A stretch of 64,000 bases of DNA. Origin: Methylobacterium sp. DB0501. GTDB lineage: Bacteria > Pseudomonadota > Alphaproteobacteria > Rhizobiales > Beijerinckiaceae. The first letter of the stretch is position 1. Every line of letters starts with the position of its first letter. Position numbers and translations under genes: made by a program. Below the pieces are notes generated by a model. It had not been told where the DNA came from. It saw only the letters and a list, made by a program, of their open reading frames with translations, and made no database searches. Location of the stretch: contig NZ_JAAKGV010000010.1 in the NCBI RefSeq assembly GCF_011043735.1, positions 186,001-250,000 on the forward strand, written 5' to 3'. Shown here in pieces: positions 16,599 to 26,301 of the stretch.

Positions 16599-17408
16599 AT
16601 GGCCGACGGATCCACTTTCGCGCAGGCCTTCACCATCCTGTTCCGCGAAGGGCTGGAGGCGCTCCTGGTGGTGGCGGCGCTGGCGGCCTTCCTGCGCCGG
16701 GCCGGCGCCGCCGAGCGCATTCGCCCGCTCTATGCCGGCGCGGGCCTCGCGGTGCTGGCGAGCTTTGCCATGGCCTGGGTGTTCGAGGCCTTCTTCGACG
16801 GCAACCACAACGACCTGATCGAGGCCGGCGTGATGCTGGTCGCCGCCGGCCTGATGTTTACGATGAGCGGCTGGCTGTTCCTGCGCCAGGATCCGGCGGC
16901 CTGGAAGGCCGAGATCGCCCGCATGGCCGAGCGGGCGATGAGCGCCGGCACGGTGCTGTCGCTCGCCGGCATCGCCTTCCTGGCGGTGTTCCGCGAAGGC
17001 GCCGAGACGGTGCTGTTCCTGCACGCTCTCGCCCGCACCGTCGGCGGGTTCGACGCCTCGCTGCTCGGCGGCCTCGCCGCGGCGGCCCTCGCCCTTGCGG
17101 TGGTGTTCGTGGCGATGCAGTGGCTGGCCCTGCGGCTGCCGCTGCGCCCGGTCTTCCTGCTCACCTCCGCCTTCCTGTTCGTGATGGGCCTGCGCCTCGT
17201 CGGGGCGGCGATCCAGGAGTTCCAGGAGCAGCTGCTCCTGCCGGTGCACAATGACGGGGTGCCGGAGATCGTCACGGAACTCGGCTTCAACGGCAGCTGG
17301 GAGGCCCTGGCGGTGCAGGGCGCGATCGTGCTCTGCGCGGTCGTCTGGATGGCGGTGCGGCGCTCGCGTGCGTCCGCTCCGGTGGCTCGGCCGCAAGTCC
17401 CCGCCTGA
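16599..17408 (+). CDS. FTR1-family iron permease
   Basis: A 269-residue polytopic membrane protein with the two hallmark iron-translocation motifs REGLEA (near residue 17, TM1) and REGAET (near residue 133). Seven hydrophobic segments are apparent. It should import iron across the inner membrane. The usual EfeO/EfeB or periplasmic partner genes are not adjacent, so it acts alone or with distant partners. The start is fixed by GCGAGGAGC just upstream. The 60-130 bases before it are AT-rich and contain GATTAGAATC, but no clear Irr or Fur box. Confidence 0.88.
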   Translation: MADGSTFAQAFTILFREGLEALLVVAALAAFLRRAGAAERIRPLYAGAGLAVLASFAMAWVFEAFFDGNHNDLIEAGVMLVAAGLMFTMSGWLFLRQDPAAWKAEIARMAERAMSAGTVLSLAGIAFLAVFREGAETVLFLHALARTVGGFDASLLGGLAAAALALAVVFVAMQWLALRLPLRPVFLLTSAFLFVMGLRLVGAAIQEFQEQLLLPVHNDGVPEIVTELGFNGSWEALAVQGAIVLCAVVWMAVRRSRASAPVARPQVPA

Positions 17409-17533
17409 AAGGTCCCCGCCCGACAAGTCCCAGCCCGAAAGGTCTCGGGCTGACGGACACGCGCCCGGGGCGGTACCGCTCCGGGTGCGCTTCGCGCTAA
17501 GGACTTGGAGGCGGCTTTGCCGGGAGGTCCCCC

Positions 17534-18181
17534 TTGTCCGACACCACCACGCTCTACTACTCGCCGGGTGCCTGCTCGCTGGCGCCCCATATCGCCCTCG
17601 AGGAGACCGGCGCGCCGTTCGAGGCGGTGAGGATCGATTTCGCCACCGCCGAGCAGCGCGGCGGGCGCTACCTCGCCGTCAACCAGAAGGGACGGGTGCC
17701 GGCCCTCGCCGAGGGCGACTGGGTGCTGACCGAGAACCCGGCGATCCTGCGCTACATCGCGCGCTCGCATCCGCGCGCCGGCCTGTGGCCCGAGGATCCG
17801 CGCGAGGAGGCCCGGTGCGCCGAGTGGCTGGCCTGGCTCTCCTCCACCATCCACCCCGCCTACGCCCATATCCGCCGGGCCGAGCGCTACGCCACCGATC
17901 CGGCGGCGATCGAGGACGTGAAGGCCAGGGGCCACGAGACCTGCGCCGACCTGTGGACGATGATCGAGGTCGGCCTGTCCCGCGGCGGCTGGGCGGCCGG
18001 CGCGCAGTACAGCGTCGCCGATCCCTACCTCCTGGTGTTCTGGCACTGGGGCCGCGGCCAGGTGCTCGGCTACGACATGGCCCGCCAGTTCCCGTACTGG
18101 ACCGACCATGCCCGCCGCATGGCCGAGCGCCCCGCCGTGCAGCGCGCCTTCGCCCGCGAGGGGCTGCCGCTGCCGGCCTAG
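17534..18181 (+). CDS. Glutathione S-transferase family protein
   Basis: A 215-residue GST of the beta/GstB-like kind. LYYSPGACSLAPHIALEETG is the N-terminal glutathione-site region typical of bacterial beta-class enzymes with a catalytic Ser/Cys, and NQKGRVPAL and LTENPAILRYIA follow. The helical C-terminal domain has AAGAQYSVADPYLLVFW. Role: detoxification by glutathione conjugation or thiol exchange. The start is a TTG at 17534 placed 7 bases after GGGAGGT; no ATG fits the family N-terminus. Its stop codon TAG is the first part of a family B dispersed repeat. Confidence 0.85.
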   Translation: MSDTTTLYYSPGACSLAPHIALEETGAPFEAVRIDFATAEQRGGRYLAVNQKGRVPALAEGDWVLTENPAILRYIARSHPRAGLWPEDPREEARCAEWLAWLSSTIHPAYAHIRRAERYATDPAAIEDVKARGHETCADLWTMIEVGLSRGGWAAGAQYSVADPYLLVFWHWGRGQVLGYDMARQFPYWTDHARRMAERPAVQRAFAREGLPLPA

Positions 18182-18292
18182 AGCATTGTCCGACGAAGCG
18201 GAGACCGGTTCGTCGCAGAAAATCCGGCAAAATCAACGATCTCGAGCAGCGTTCGAGCGCAACGCGCTCGGGCGCTGCTCGAGATCCGCCGG
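18178..18292 (+). repeat. Dispersed intergenic repeat, family B, copy 2, with long hairpin
   Basis: Homologous to 11803-11908. Bases 18241-18283 fold into a strong hairpin: 11-bp outer stem CTCGAGCAGCG/CGCTGCTCGAG, a 2x2 internal loop, and a 7-bp inner stem CGAGCGC/GCGCTCG around AAC. The repeat begins within the GST stop codon (CTAGAGCA) and fills the gap to the convergent gene at 18298, so it probably serves both as a terminator. Confidence 0.72.
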
Positions 18293-18297
18293 GAGCC

Positions 18298-18846
18298 CTA
18301 ACCGCGGAAGGCGCCCTCGCCCGACAGGTACTCGCGCTCGGCGGCCGTCTCGGGGCGGCCGAGCACCGCGTTGCGGTGGGGAAAGCGGCCGAACCGCTGG
18401 ATCAGCGCGTGATGCTCGTGCGCCGCCTCGAGGTTCACCGGAATCCCGAGTTCGGCGAACAGCGCGACGCTGCGCTCCTGGTGGCCCGGATCCTCGGCGT
18501 GCATCAGCGGCATGTAGAGGAAGGCACGCAGGGCCGGCTCGATCGCCGCATCGTGGCCGCGGGCGATGGCGCGGTCGGCGGCGGCGAGCGCCGCCGCGTC
18601 CGTCGCCCAGGCGCGGGGCGTGCCGCGGAAGAGGTTGCGCGGGAACTGGTCGAGGAGCAGCACCAGCGCGAGCGCGCCCTCCGGAGTCTCCTCCCAGGCG
18701 GCGAGTTCGCCCCGCGCCGCCGCCTCGTGCAGCGGCAGATAGGCCCGGCAGGCGGCGTCGAAGGCCGGATCGGCCTTGAACCAGCGGTCGAATCCGGCCT
18801 CGCGCCAGAAATCGACCAGTTCGGCGGGCGTCGCCCGTTGCGTCAT
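18298..18846 (-). CDS. DUF924 family protein
   Basis: A 182-residue all-helical protein with the family signatures LLLDQFPRNLFRGT, AFLYMPLMHAED and FGRFPHRNAVLGR. The DUF924 family is widespread in proteobacteria, looks TPR-like in fold, and has no established biochemical role. Length is as expected. The gene is transcribed away from ilvC, and its 3' end abuts a family B repeat that likely terminates it. The ATG at 18846 follows GGAGACC on the minus strand. Confidence 0.85.
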   Translation of the reverse strand: MTQRATPAELVDFWREAGFDRWFKADPAFDAACRAYLPLHEAAARGELAAWEETPEGALALVLLLDQFPRNLFRGTPRAWATDAAALAAADRAIARGHDAAIEPALRAFLYMPLMHAEDPGHQERSVALFAELGIPVNLEAAHEHHALIQRFGRFPHRNAVLGRPETAAEREYLSGEGAFRG

Positions 18847-18936
18847 GCCGGTCTCCTCAAGGATGCCTGGATGCCCGCGTCCGCGCGCCGAGCTTGGCAG
18901 ACATGTGCGGTTCCGCGCGCATAGCCTATTCCCTGA

Positions 18937-20049
<1,113 letters not shown>

Positions 20050-20098
20050 CGTTTCCGGCAGCCGCGGCCGCCCCCAGCGGGCTGCGGCGCCTGCTGCG

Positions 20099-20133
20099 AA
20101 CGCCGCGCGGAACACCCTTCCGCGCGGCGTTTC
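20099..20133 (+). terminator. Rho-independent-like terminator after ilvC
   Basis: A perfect 12-bp stem AACGCCGCGCGG/CCGCGCGGCGTT with a 9-base loop lies 50 bases after the ilvC stop and is followed by a short T-run. The rest of the gap to 20563 holds no recognisable gene. Confidence 0.7.
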
Positions 20134-20563
20134 CGCGTCCGGGACCTGGCGGCGCGCCGAATAGCGTCGCCGGTCGGCGTAGATCCGGGGCCGCATCCGG
20201 TCTTTCCGGCGAGATGTGGCGAGCCTTACGCGCCTGTCGCCCCCGGCCGTCCAGGTCGAGGCGCCAGGTCCGACTTCGTCATTGGAATCATTTAACATCG
20301 ATCAAACCGGCCGACGGCGGGGCGAATGCTGTCGGCGCCGGCCGTTCGTCAGCACGAAGAGGCGAGGTATCGTCGCCGTCGTCGAACGTCGATTGCCTGT
20401 CCGGCCGAGGCTTCGCGGCGACCGCGGCGGCCGAAGACCGGTCGAGACGTCCTCCTCCGGCCCGTTCGATCCGTTGACGACACGAGACATCGTGCGGGGG
20501 TGCTGCAAGGCGCCGCGGGCGGGCCGCCGTTGACGCAAGGCAGCGTCGCGCGATCTCGCCGGC

Positions 20564-21967
20564 ATGATTGATCGACCCGTCCTCTTCTGCCTGCACTTCC
20601 TCGGAGGCAGCGCCCGCACCTGGCGCCCCCTCGCCGAGCGTCTCGGGCCCGCGGCGCGCTGCGTCGCCATCGACCTGCCGGGCTTCGGCGACGAAGCCGG
20701 ACATCCGGGCTGCGGCGTCGCCGCCATGGCCGACCACGTCGCCGCCCGCATCACCGCCGAGGCCCCGGCCGGGCCCTGGCTCCTGGCCGGCAACAGCATG
20801 GGGGCGAAGGTCGCCCTCGCTCTCGCGCGCCGCAGCGAGGACGGCGATCCGGCCCTCGCGGGCCTCGCCGGGCTGGTGCTGCTGGCCGGCTCGCCGCCCG
20901 CGCCCGAGCCGATGGACGAGGAGCGCCGGCAGGCGATGATCGCCTGGATCGACGCCGATCCGCAGACCCGGCGCCGGGAGGCCGAGGCCTTCGTGTCCGC
21001 GAATGTCGGGGCGCCCCTCGATCCGGAGGACCACGCCCGGGCCGTCGAGGACGTGCTGCGGGCCAATCCGCAAGCCTGGAAGGCCTGGCTCACCGGCGGC
21101 GCGAACGAGGATTGGCGCGGGACTATCGGCACCCTGTCCGTTCCGGCCCTGGTGGTGAGCGGGGCGGAGGACGGCGATCTCGGTCCGGAGGCACAGGCCG
21201 CGCTGACCTTGCCCCATCTCGCCCGTCACCGCCACGAGGTCGCCCCCGGCGCCGGCCACCTGCTGCCGCTGGAGCAGCCGGAGATGCTGGCGGCCCTGAT
21301 CCGCGACCTCGTCACCTCCGGGCCCCGGGCTGCCGAGGCGCCGATTCTGCCGCCGGCCTTCGCGGCGCTGATGAGTTCGGACCGGGTCAATACCCGGCTG
21401 CGCACCACCTTGCGCGAGCGGATGAACGAGCCCGACGGCCCGTTCTGCTTGAGCGCGGACGAGCGCGCGACGCTCGGTGCCTGCCTCGACCGGGTGCTGC
21501 CGCAGGCGGGACCGGGGAAGATCGACCTCGCCCGCCGGATCGACGCGCGGCTGGCTTCCGGCACCGGCGACGGCTGGCGCTTCGCCGCCCTGCCGCCGGA
21601 TGCGGAGGCCTATGGCCGGGCGCTCCGGACTCTCGACGGCGCGGCGCGAGAGGCGCACGGGCGCCCGTTCACGGCGCTGGGCGGGACCGAGCAGGACGCC
21701 CTCCTCACCCGCGCCACCTCCGGCGACCTGCCGGAACTCCCGGGCGGCCTCGCCCCCGACCTGATGACCTGCTGGTTCGAGGAGCTGCGCGGGGAAGCGG
21801 TGCGGACCTTCCTCGCCCATCCGGCCGGCCTCGCGACGATCGGCTTCACCGGGATCGGCGCGGGCGGCGACGACGCCGATTCCCTGCCCGGCTACCGCCT
21901 GACCGGCCTGAACGAACGCGAGCCCTGGGAAAAGCCCGTCCTCGAGACCGTGGGAAACGCCCGATGA
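20564..21967 (+). CDS. Alpha/beta hydrolase fused to a gluconate 2-dehydrogenase subunit-3-like domain
   Basis: Residues 1-255 form an alpha/beta hydrolase with S78 in GNSMG, acid near D203 in GAEDGDLG and H232 in GAGHLLPLE. Residues about 275-460 match the small third subunit of membrane-bound FAD sugar dehydrogenases ([19 protein letters not shown], the Phe-rich C-terminal part ending [16 protein letters not shown]). That subunit normally carries a Tat signal and escorts the flavoprotein outward; here a cytosolic-type hydrolase takes the place of the signal. The stop overlaps the start of the GMC oxidoreductase gene (ATGA), so the products probably form a complex. One idea is lactone hydrolysis coupled to sugar or alcohol oxidation. 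The reading frame is uninterrupted. Confidence 0.8.
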   Translation: MIDRPVLFCLHFLGGSARTWRPLAERLGPAARCVAIDLPGFGDEAGHPGCGVAAMADHVAARITAEAPAGPWLLAGNSMGAKVALALARRSEDGDPALAGLAGLVLLAGSPPAPEPMDEERRQAMIAWIDADPQTRRREAEAFVSANVGAPLDPEDHARAVEDVLRANPQAWKAWLTGGANEDWRGTIGTLSVPALVVSGAEDGDLGPEAQAALTLPHLARHRHEVAPGAGHLLPLEQPEMLAALIRDLVTSGPRAAEAPILPPAFAALMSSDRVNTRLRTTLRERMNEPDGPFCLSADERATLGACLDRVLPQAGPGKIDLARRIDARLASGTGDGWRFAALPPDAEAYGRALRTLDGAAREAHGRPFTALGGTEQDALLTRATSGDLPELPGGLAPDLMTCWFEELRGEAVRTFLAHPAGLATIGFTGIGAGGDDADSLPGYRLTGLNEREPWEKPVLETVGNAR

Positions 21968-23517
21968 ACCTCTCAGGGCAGAACCGTTACAGCACCGACG
22001 AGGTCGTCGACGTGGTGGTGGTCGGCACCGGGGCGGGCGGCGCGCCCCTCCTCGCCGAGCTGGCCGCCGCGGGGCTCAAGGTCGTGGCGCTGGAGGCCGG
22101 GCCGAACTTCGATCCCGCCGGGTACGGCTTCGACGAGACATTGGCCGACGAGATCTACTGGACCGAGGAGCGCCTCAGCGGCGGCTCGACGCCGGAGGCC
22201 TTCGGTGCCAACAACAGCGGCACCGGCATCGGCGGCTCGACCCTGCACTGGGGCGCCTTCGTGCCCCGGGCCGACCCGCGCGACTTCCGGCTGAACTCCG
22301 AGAGCGGCGAGGGCTGCGACTGGCCGATCGAGCACGCCGAGCTGGTGCCGTTCTACGACCGCGTCGAGGCCTTCATCGGCACGTCGGGCCCGACGCCCTA
22401 TCCATGGGACGAGGCGCGCCGCTTCCCGCTGCCGCCGGTCCTGCGCAACGGCCCGGCCCAGCTGATGGCCGCAGCCTGCGACCGGCTCGGCATCGCGGCG
22501 ACCGACGCGCCGGCGGCGGTGGTTTCGCGCGACTTCACGGCCGACCCTGCGGTGCCGGAGCGCAAGGCCTGCATCAATTGCGGCTTCTGCCATCAGGGCT
22601 GCCGCACCCGCGCCAAGGCCAGCATGGACGTGACCTACCTGCCGCTGGCGGTGGCGCGCGGGGCCGAGATCCGGGCGGAAGCCCGGATGCACGGGGTCGA
22701 GCGCGACAAGGCCGGGCGGATCACCGCCGTGATCTACCGCAGCGGCGGGCGCGATCATCGCCAGCGTTGCGCCCATCTGGTCCTGTGCGCCGGCGCCGTC
22801 GAGACGCCGCGGCTCCTGCTCCACCTCGACCTCGCCACCGGCAGCGGCCAGGTCGGGCGGAACTATATCGGCCACGTCGCCACGCAGGTCTGGGGTACCT
22901 TCGCCGACGAGGTCGGGATGAACCGGGGCTACCCGTCCTCGCTCATCACGGAGGATTTCACCCGACCGAAGGAGGCCGATTTCGCCGGCGGCTACCTGAT
23001 CCAGAGCCTCGGCGTCGAGCCGCTGACCTGGGCCAATGCCGTCGCTCGCGGCCGCGGCCTGTGGGGCACGGCGCTCACCGACTACCTCCGGCAGTACAAC
23101 CGCGTCGCCGGCATCGGCATCAACGGCGAGACCCTGCCCTGCGACGCGAACGTCCTGACCCTGTCGGACGAGACCGACGCGCTGGGGATGCGGAAAGCGC
23201 AGATCGACTTCGGCTACGGGCCGAACGAGCACAGGCTGAACGCCCACGCCACCAAGGTGATGCGCGAGATCTGGGAGGCGGCCGGCGCCCGCGACGTCTG
23301 GGTGCTGGAGCGCGTCGCCCACACCCTCGGCACCTGCCGGATGGGACGGAACCCCGACGCCTCGGTGGTCGATTCCTTCGGGCGCAGCCACGAGGTCGAG
23401 AATCTCTGGATCTGCGACGGCTCGGTCTTCCCGAGCTCGCTCGCGGCCAATCCGGCCCTGACCATCATGGCGCTCTCCTTACGCACCGCCGGCGCGTTCC
23501 TGAAAGGCACCCGATGA
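21964..23517 (+). CDS. GMC-family FAD oxidoreductase (gluconate/sugar dehydrogenase large-subunit type)
   Basis: This 517-residue flavoprotein has an N-terminal FAD dinucleotide fold ([20 protein letters not shown], then LEAGP). A four-cysteine cluster, C203, C206, C209 and C213 in [11 protein letters not shown], recalls the Fe-S site of subunit-3-dependent dehydrogenases. The C-terminal active-site blocks are [10 protein letters not shown] (His) and [12 protein letters not shown] (Asn). It should oxidise an alcohol or sugar and pass electrons on. The partner subunit-3 domain is encoded just upstream with a 4-base overlap, and an SDR follows with another 4-base overlap. No cytochrome c subunit gene is present, so the acceptor is unknown. 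Confidence 0.88.
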   Translation: MNLSGQNRYSTDEVVDVVVVGTGAGGAPLLAELAAAGLKVVALEAGPNFDPAGYGFDETLADEIYWTEERLSGGSTPEAFGANNSGTGIGGSTLHWGAFVPRADPRDFRLNSESGEGCDWPIEHAELVPFYDRVEAFIGTSGPTPYPWDEARRFPLPPVLRNGPAQLMAAACDRLGIAATDAPAAVVSRDFTADPAVPERKACINCGFCHQGCRTRAKASMDVTYLPLAVARGAEIRAEARMHGVERDKAGRITAVIYRSGGRDHRQRCAHLVLCAGAVETPRLLLHLDLATGSGQVGRNYIGHVATQVWGTFADEVGMNRGYPSSLITEDFTRPKEADFAGGYLIQSLGVEPLTWANAVARGRGLWGTALTDYLRQYNRVAGIGINGETLPCDANVLTLSDETDALGMRKAQIDFGYGPNEHRLNAHATKVMREIWEAAGARDVWVLERVAHTLGTCRMGRNPDASVVDSFGRSHEVENLWICDGSVFPSSLAANPALTIMALSLRTAGAFLKGTR

Positions 23518-24392
23518 GCGACGATCCCCGCGCGGCCTATCCCCGGCCGCCCTTCCCCGGCGCGCAGCAGCAGCCGCGCCCCGGCCTCACCGGCCCGATG
23601 GACCCGGCCCCGGACCACGGCGAGGAGACCTACGTCGGCAAGGGCCTGCTCACCGACCGGATCGCCCTGATCACCGGCGGCGATTCGGGCATCGGCCGCG
23701 CCGTCGCCATCGCGTATGCCCGCGAGGGCGCCGACGTGGCGATCTCCTACCTCGACTCCGAGGAGGAGGACGCGCAGGCGACCAGGACCTGGGTCGAGAA
23801 GGCCGGGCGACGCTGCCTGCTGCTGCCGGGCGATCTGCGCGACGAGGCGCATTGCCGGGCGATCGTCGCAAAGACCGTGACCGAGTTCGGCCGCATCGAC
23901 GTCCTGGTCAACAACGCCGCCGCCCAGGTGGTCAACGAGGGCCTCGACGACGTCACCGCCCACGACGTCGAGGGCTCGTTCCGCGCCAACGTCTTCGCGA
24001 TGATCTACCTGGCGCAGGAAGCGGTGCCGCATATGCGGCCGGGCTCGGCGATCGTGAATTCGACGAGCCAGCAGGCCAAGGTGGCGGATGCCGGCATGCT
24101 GGTCTACGCCGCCACCAAGGGGGCGATCAGCACCCTGACGGTCGGGCTCTCGAACCTGCTCGCCCCGAAGGGCATCCGGGTGAACTGCGTCGCTCCCGGC
24201 CCGGTCTGGACGCCGATCCAGCCGATCGTGAAGAGCCCTGAGCAGATCGAGCAGCTCGGTGCCGACACCCCGCTCGGCCGCGCCGGCCAGCCGGCGGAGC
24301 TGGCCCCGGCCTACGTGCTCCTCGCCTCGCGGGAGGGCAGCTACATGACCGGTGCCCTGGTGCCGGTGACCGGCGGGCAGCCGATGCTCTGA
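23514..24392 (+). CDS. Short-chain dehydrogenase/reductase (YghA / general-stress-protein-39-like)
   Basis: A 292-residue classical SDR with the proline-rich N-terminal extension of the YghA/YdaD group (PPFPGAQQQPRPG, DHGEETYVGKG). The cofactor motif is ITGGDSGIGRAVAI and the NNAA motif is in VLVNNAAAQV. The catalytic residues are Ser in NSTSQQ and Y198/K202 in YAATK. It reduces or oxidises a carbonyl/alcohol with NAD(P); the substrate is unknown, and homologues are stress induced. It is the third gene of a tightly overlapping operon, so it may process the product of the GMC enzyme. Dps, another stress protein, follows after 185 bases. Confidence 0.88.
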   Translation: MSDDPRAAYPRPPFPGAQQQPRPGLTGPMDPAPDHGEETYVGKGLLTDRIALITGGDSGIGRAVAIAYAREGADVAISYLDSEEEDAQATRTWVEKAGRRCLLLPGDLRDEAHCRAIVAKTVTEFGRIDVLVNNAAAQVVNEGLDDVTAHDVEGSFRANVFAMIYLAQEAVPHMRPGSAIVNSTSQQAKVADAGMLVYAATKGAISTLTVGLSNLLAPKGIRVNCVAPGPVWTPIQPIVKSPEQIEQLGADTPLGRAGQPAELAPAYVLLASREGSYMTGALVPVTGGQPML

Positions 24393-24577
24393 CGGAAGGT
24401 CAGGACTTCGCCCGGCGGGGTGTCCGGCCGGATACCCCGCCCTAGCCTCTCGGAGCCGGTGCGGACCGGCGTGACCCTGCGGCCGAAAAGCCCGGGACGG
24501 CGCAGAAAACCCTGCCCCAGCATCGGAACGGCCGCCCCCCGGCCTCGTTGTTGCGGCAAATCACGGAGTTGACCGAC

Positions 24578-25132
24578 ATGACGGATTCCAAGGGCAAGAC
24601 CGGCCAGCCGCGCCAGCACGGCACCCGCAACGACACCGACTCGAACGCCAAGCGCGTCTCGATCGAGACCCTGAACGCACGTCTCGCCGACGGCATCGAT
24701 CTGGCGCTGGCCGTCAAGCAGGCGCACTGGAACCTGAAGGGCCCGCAATTCATCGGCATCCACGAGATGCTCGACGGGTTCCGCACCGAACTCGACGACC
24801 TCAACGACAAGGTCGCGGAGCGGGCGGTGCAGCTCGGCGCCACGGCCCTGGGGACCGCCTCGGTGGTGGCCGCGTCCTCGAAGCTCAGCCCATACCCGAC
24901 CGACGTGTACGCCATCGCCGACCACCTCTCGGCCCTGATCGACCGCTACGCGGCCTATGCCAACGCCGTGCGCGAGAACATCGACCAGACCGACGAGGCC
25001 GGCGACGCCGGCACCGCCGACCTGTTCACCGAGGTCTCTCGCGCGGTCGACAAGCAGCTCTGGTTCCTCGAGGCCCACGTGCAGGAGCCGACGGGCGCGA
25101 TGCGCGACGGGGACGGCAAGGGCTCGCGCTGA
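24578..25132 (+). CDS. dps: Dps family DNA-binding ferritin-like protein
   Basis: A 184-residue Dps/ferritin-like protein that stores iron and protects DNA from peroxide. The ferroxidase ligands lie in the family motif KQAHWNLKGPQFIGIHEMLD plus the downstream D/E residues. A 35-residue polar N-terminal tail rich in Lys, Arg, Asp and Asn could contact DNA. I chose the ATG at 24578 (CGGAG upstream) over the TTG 30 bases before. A strong terminator follows at 25224. Confidence 0.92.
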   Translation: MTDSKGKTGQPRQHGTRNDTDSNAKRVSIETLNARLADGIDLALAVKQAHWNLKGPQFIGIHEMLDGFRTELDDLNDKVAERAVQLGATALGTASVVAASSKLSPYPTDVYAIADHLSALIDRYAAYANAVRENIDQTDEAGDAGTADLFTEVSRAVDKQLWFLEAHVQEPTGAMRDGDGKGSR

Positions 25133-25223
25133 GGCGAAGGGCCTTCGGGGCTGGCGCTTGAGCCGGCCCCGGCTCCGAACTCTCTCGCCCTTCCGCTCAC
25201 GCTAAAGAACGAAAGTGCGGTTC

Positions 25224-25252
25224 GCCTCCCCGTCCATCGGGGAGGCATTTTT
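25224..25252 (+). terminator. Rho-independent terminator after dps
   Basis: A perfect 8-bp stem GCCTCCCC/GGGGAGGC with a 7-base loop is followed by ATTTTT. It is the clearest intrinsic terminator on the plus strand of the window and closes the dps transcript. Confidence 0.88.
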
Positions 25253-25325
25253 GTACGGAGCGACGGATATCGACGGCGGAGGATCGATCGGTTACGTTTG
25301 GTCATAAACAGGTGAGGCAGCCCGC

Positions 25326-25562
25326 GTGACCAAGGCCGCCCCCGATGCGGCGGAGATCGCTGCCCGTCGCAAGCATGCAGCGAAGCGCTTGAACGAGCAT
25401 GTCAAGCTGTTTGCGGCCTACGTGAACGCTATGGCAATAGCCGTCGCTGGTGTGGCGATCATCGTACCGCTGGTCAATAACCCGAATGCGACCTCGGGGC
25501 AGTCGCATCTCTCTTGGTTTATGGCCTCTCTGTGGCCTTACATTGTATCGGTCACGCTGTGA
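25326..25562 (+). CDS. Small two-helix membrane protein of unknown function
   Basis: A 78-residue protein with a polar N-terminal third (charged helix AEIAARRKHAAKRLNEHVK) and two hydrophobic segments, AMAIAVAGVAIIVPLV and SWFMASLWPYIVSVTL. It is predicted to sit in the inner membrane. The start is a GTG after GGTGAGG. Codon use is visibly less GC-biased than in neighbours (for example CTGTTTGCG, AACGCTATGGCAATAGCC), a sign of possible transfer. A second tiny membrane gene follows 28 bases later with an excellent ribosome site, so they are probably an operon. No family recognised. Confidence 0.55.
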   Translation: MTKAAPDAAEIAARRKHAAKRLNEHVKLFAAYVNAMAIAVAGVAIIVPLVNNPNATSGQSHLSWFMASLWPYIVSVTL

Positions 25563-25590
25563 TCCGACTTCTGCGCCGGGAGGAGTGACG

Positions 25591-25734
25591 ATGCCCTGGG
25601 ATGCCACCCTCGCGATGCTCAGCTTCGCCCTGTTCATCTCGGTGACGGGCCTCGCCATCCTGGGTTTCGCCGTCTACCGCTTCGAGCGGAAGTACGGGCA
25701 GGCGGGGCGCACCGGCACCCCGCCCGCCGAGTAG
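25591..25734 (+). CDS. Very small single-pass membrane protein (47 aa)
   Basis: Although only 47 residues long, this frame has a near-perfect ribosome site (GGGAGGAG, 5 bases before the ATG) and a single clear membrane helix, TLAMLSFALFISVTGLAILGFAVY. A positive stretch RFERKYGQ should stay cytoplasmic. Its stop is 7 bases from the 3' end of the convergent ilvN gene. Its position right after another small membrane gene suggests a two-component membrane unit. Function unknown. Confidence 0.6.
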   Translation: MPWDATLAMLSFALFISVTGLAILGFAVYRFERKYGQAGRTGTPPAE

Positions 25735-25741
25735 CCAAGTG

Positions 25742-26284
25742 CTACATCGGCTCCGCGCCGCGCCCCATCGCGGCGACGCCGGTGCGCGACACCTCGACCA
25801 GCCCCACCGAGGCCATCAGCTTGACGAAGCGGTCGATCTCGTCGGTCGTGCCGGTCAGCTCGAACACGAACGAGTGCAGCGTCGCGTCGAGGGTGCGGGC
25901 GCCGAAGGCGGCGGCGAGCCGCATCGCCTCGACCCGGTGCTCGCCCTTGCCGGCCACCTTCACGAGAGCAAGCTCCCGCTCGAGCGACTCGCCCTGAAGG
26001 GTCAGATCCACGACCCGGTGCACCGGCACGAGGCGGTCGAGCTGCGCCTTGATCTGCTCGATCACGGCGTTGGTGCCCGCGGTCACGATGGTGATGCGGG
26101 AGATGTGCCGGGCCTCTTCGGTCTCCGACACCGTCAGGCTCTCGATGTTGTAGCCGCGGCCGGAAAACAGGCCGGCGATGCGGGCGAGCACGCCGGGCTC
26201 GTTGTCGACGATGACCGCCAGGGTGTGGCGGTTCACCGGCTCGACGCGGACCGGATCGGGATAATGGGTGTTCATGGCGTTCAT
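25742..26284 (-). CDS. ilvN: Acetolactate synthase small (regulatory) subunit
   Basis: The 180-residue regulatory subunit of acetohydroxyacid synthase. The N-terminal ACT domain (about 17-95) shows HTLAVIVDNEPGVLARIAGLFSGRGYNIESL; the C-terminal ACT-like domain follows. It binds valine and gives feedback inhibition while activating the catalytic subunit encoded 17 bases upstream. It is the second gene of the ilvBN operon and falls under the leader attenuator in front of ilvB. The start at 26284 has AGGGCAGG upstream; an in-frame ATG at 26275 is the alternative. Confidence 0.95.
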   Translation of the reverse strand: MNAMNTHYPDPVRVEPVNRHTLAVIVDNEPGVLARIAGLFSGRGYNIESLTVSETEEARHISRITIVTAGTNAVIEQIKAQLDRLVPVHRVVDLTLQGESLERELALVKVAGKGEHRVEAMRLAAAFGARTLDATLHSFVFELTGTTDEIDRFVKLMASVGLVEVSRTGVAAMGRGAEPM

Positions 26285-26301
26285 CGTCCTGCCCTGCCCG
26301 C

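Noticed and set aside
25253..25741. Prophage or toxin-antitoxin module
   Set aside because: Two small membrane proteins with lower GC are suggestive, but there is no integrase, antitoxin-like partner or att duplication.
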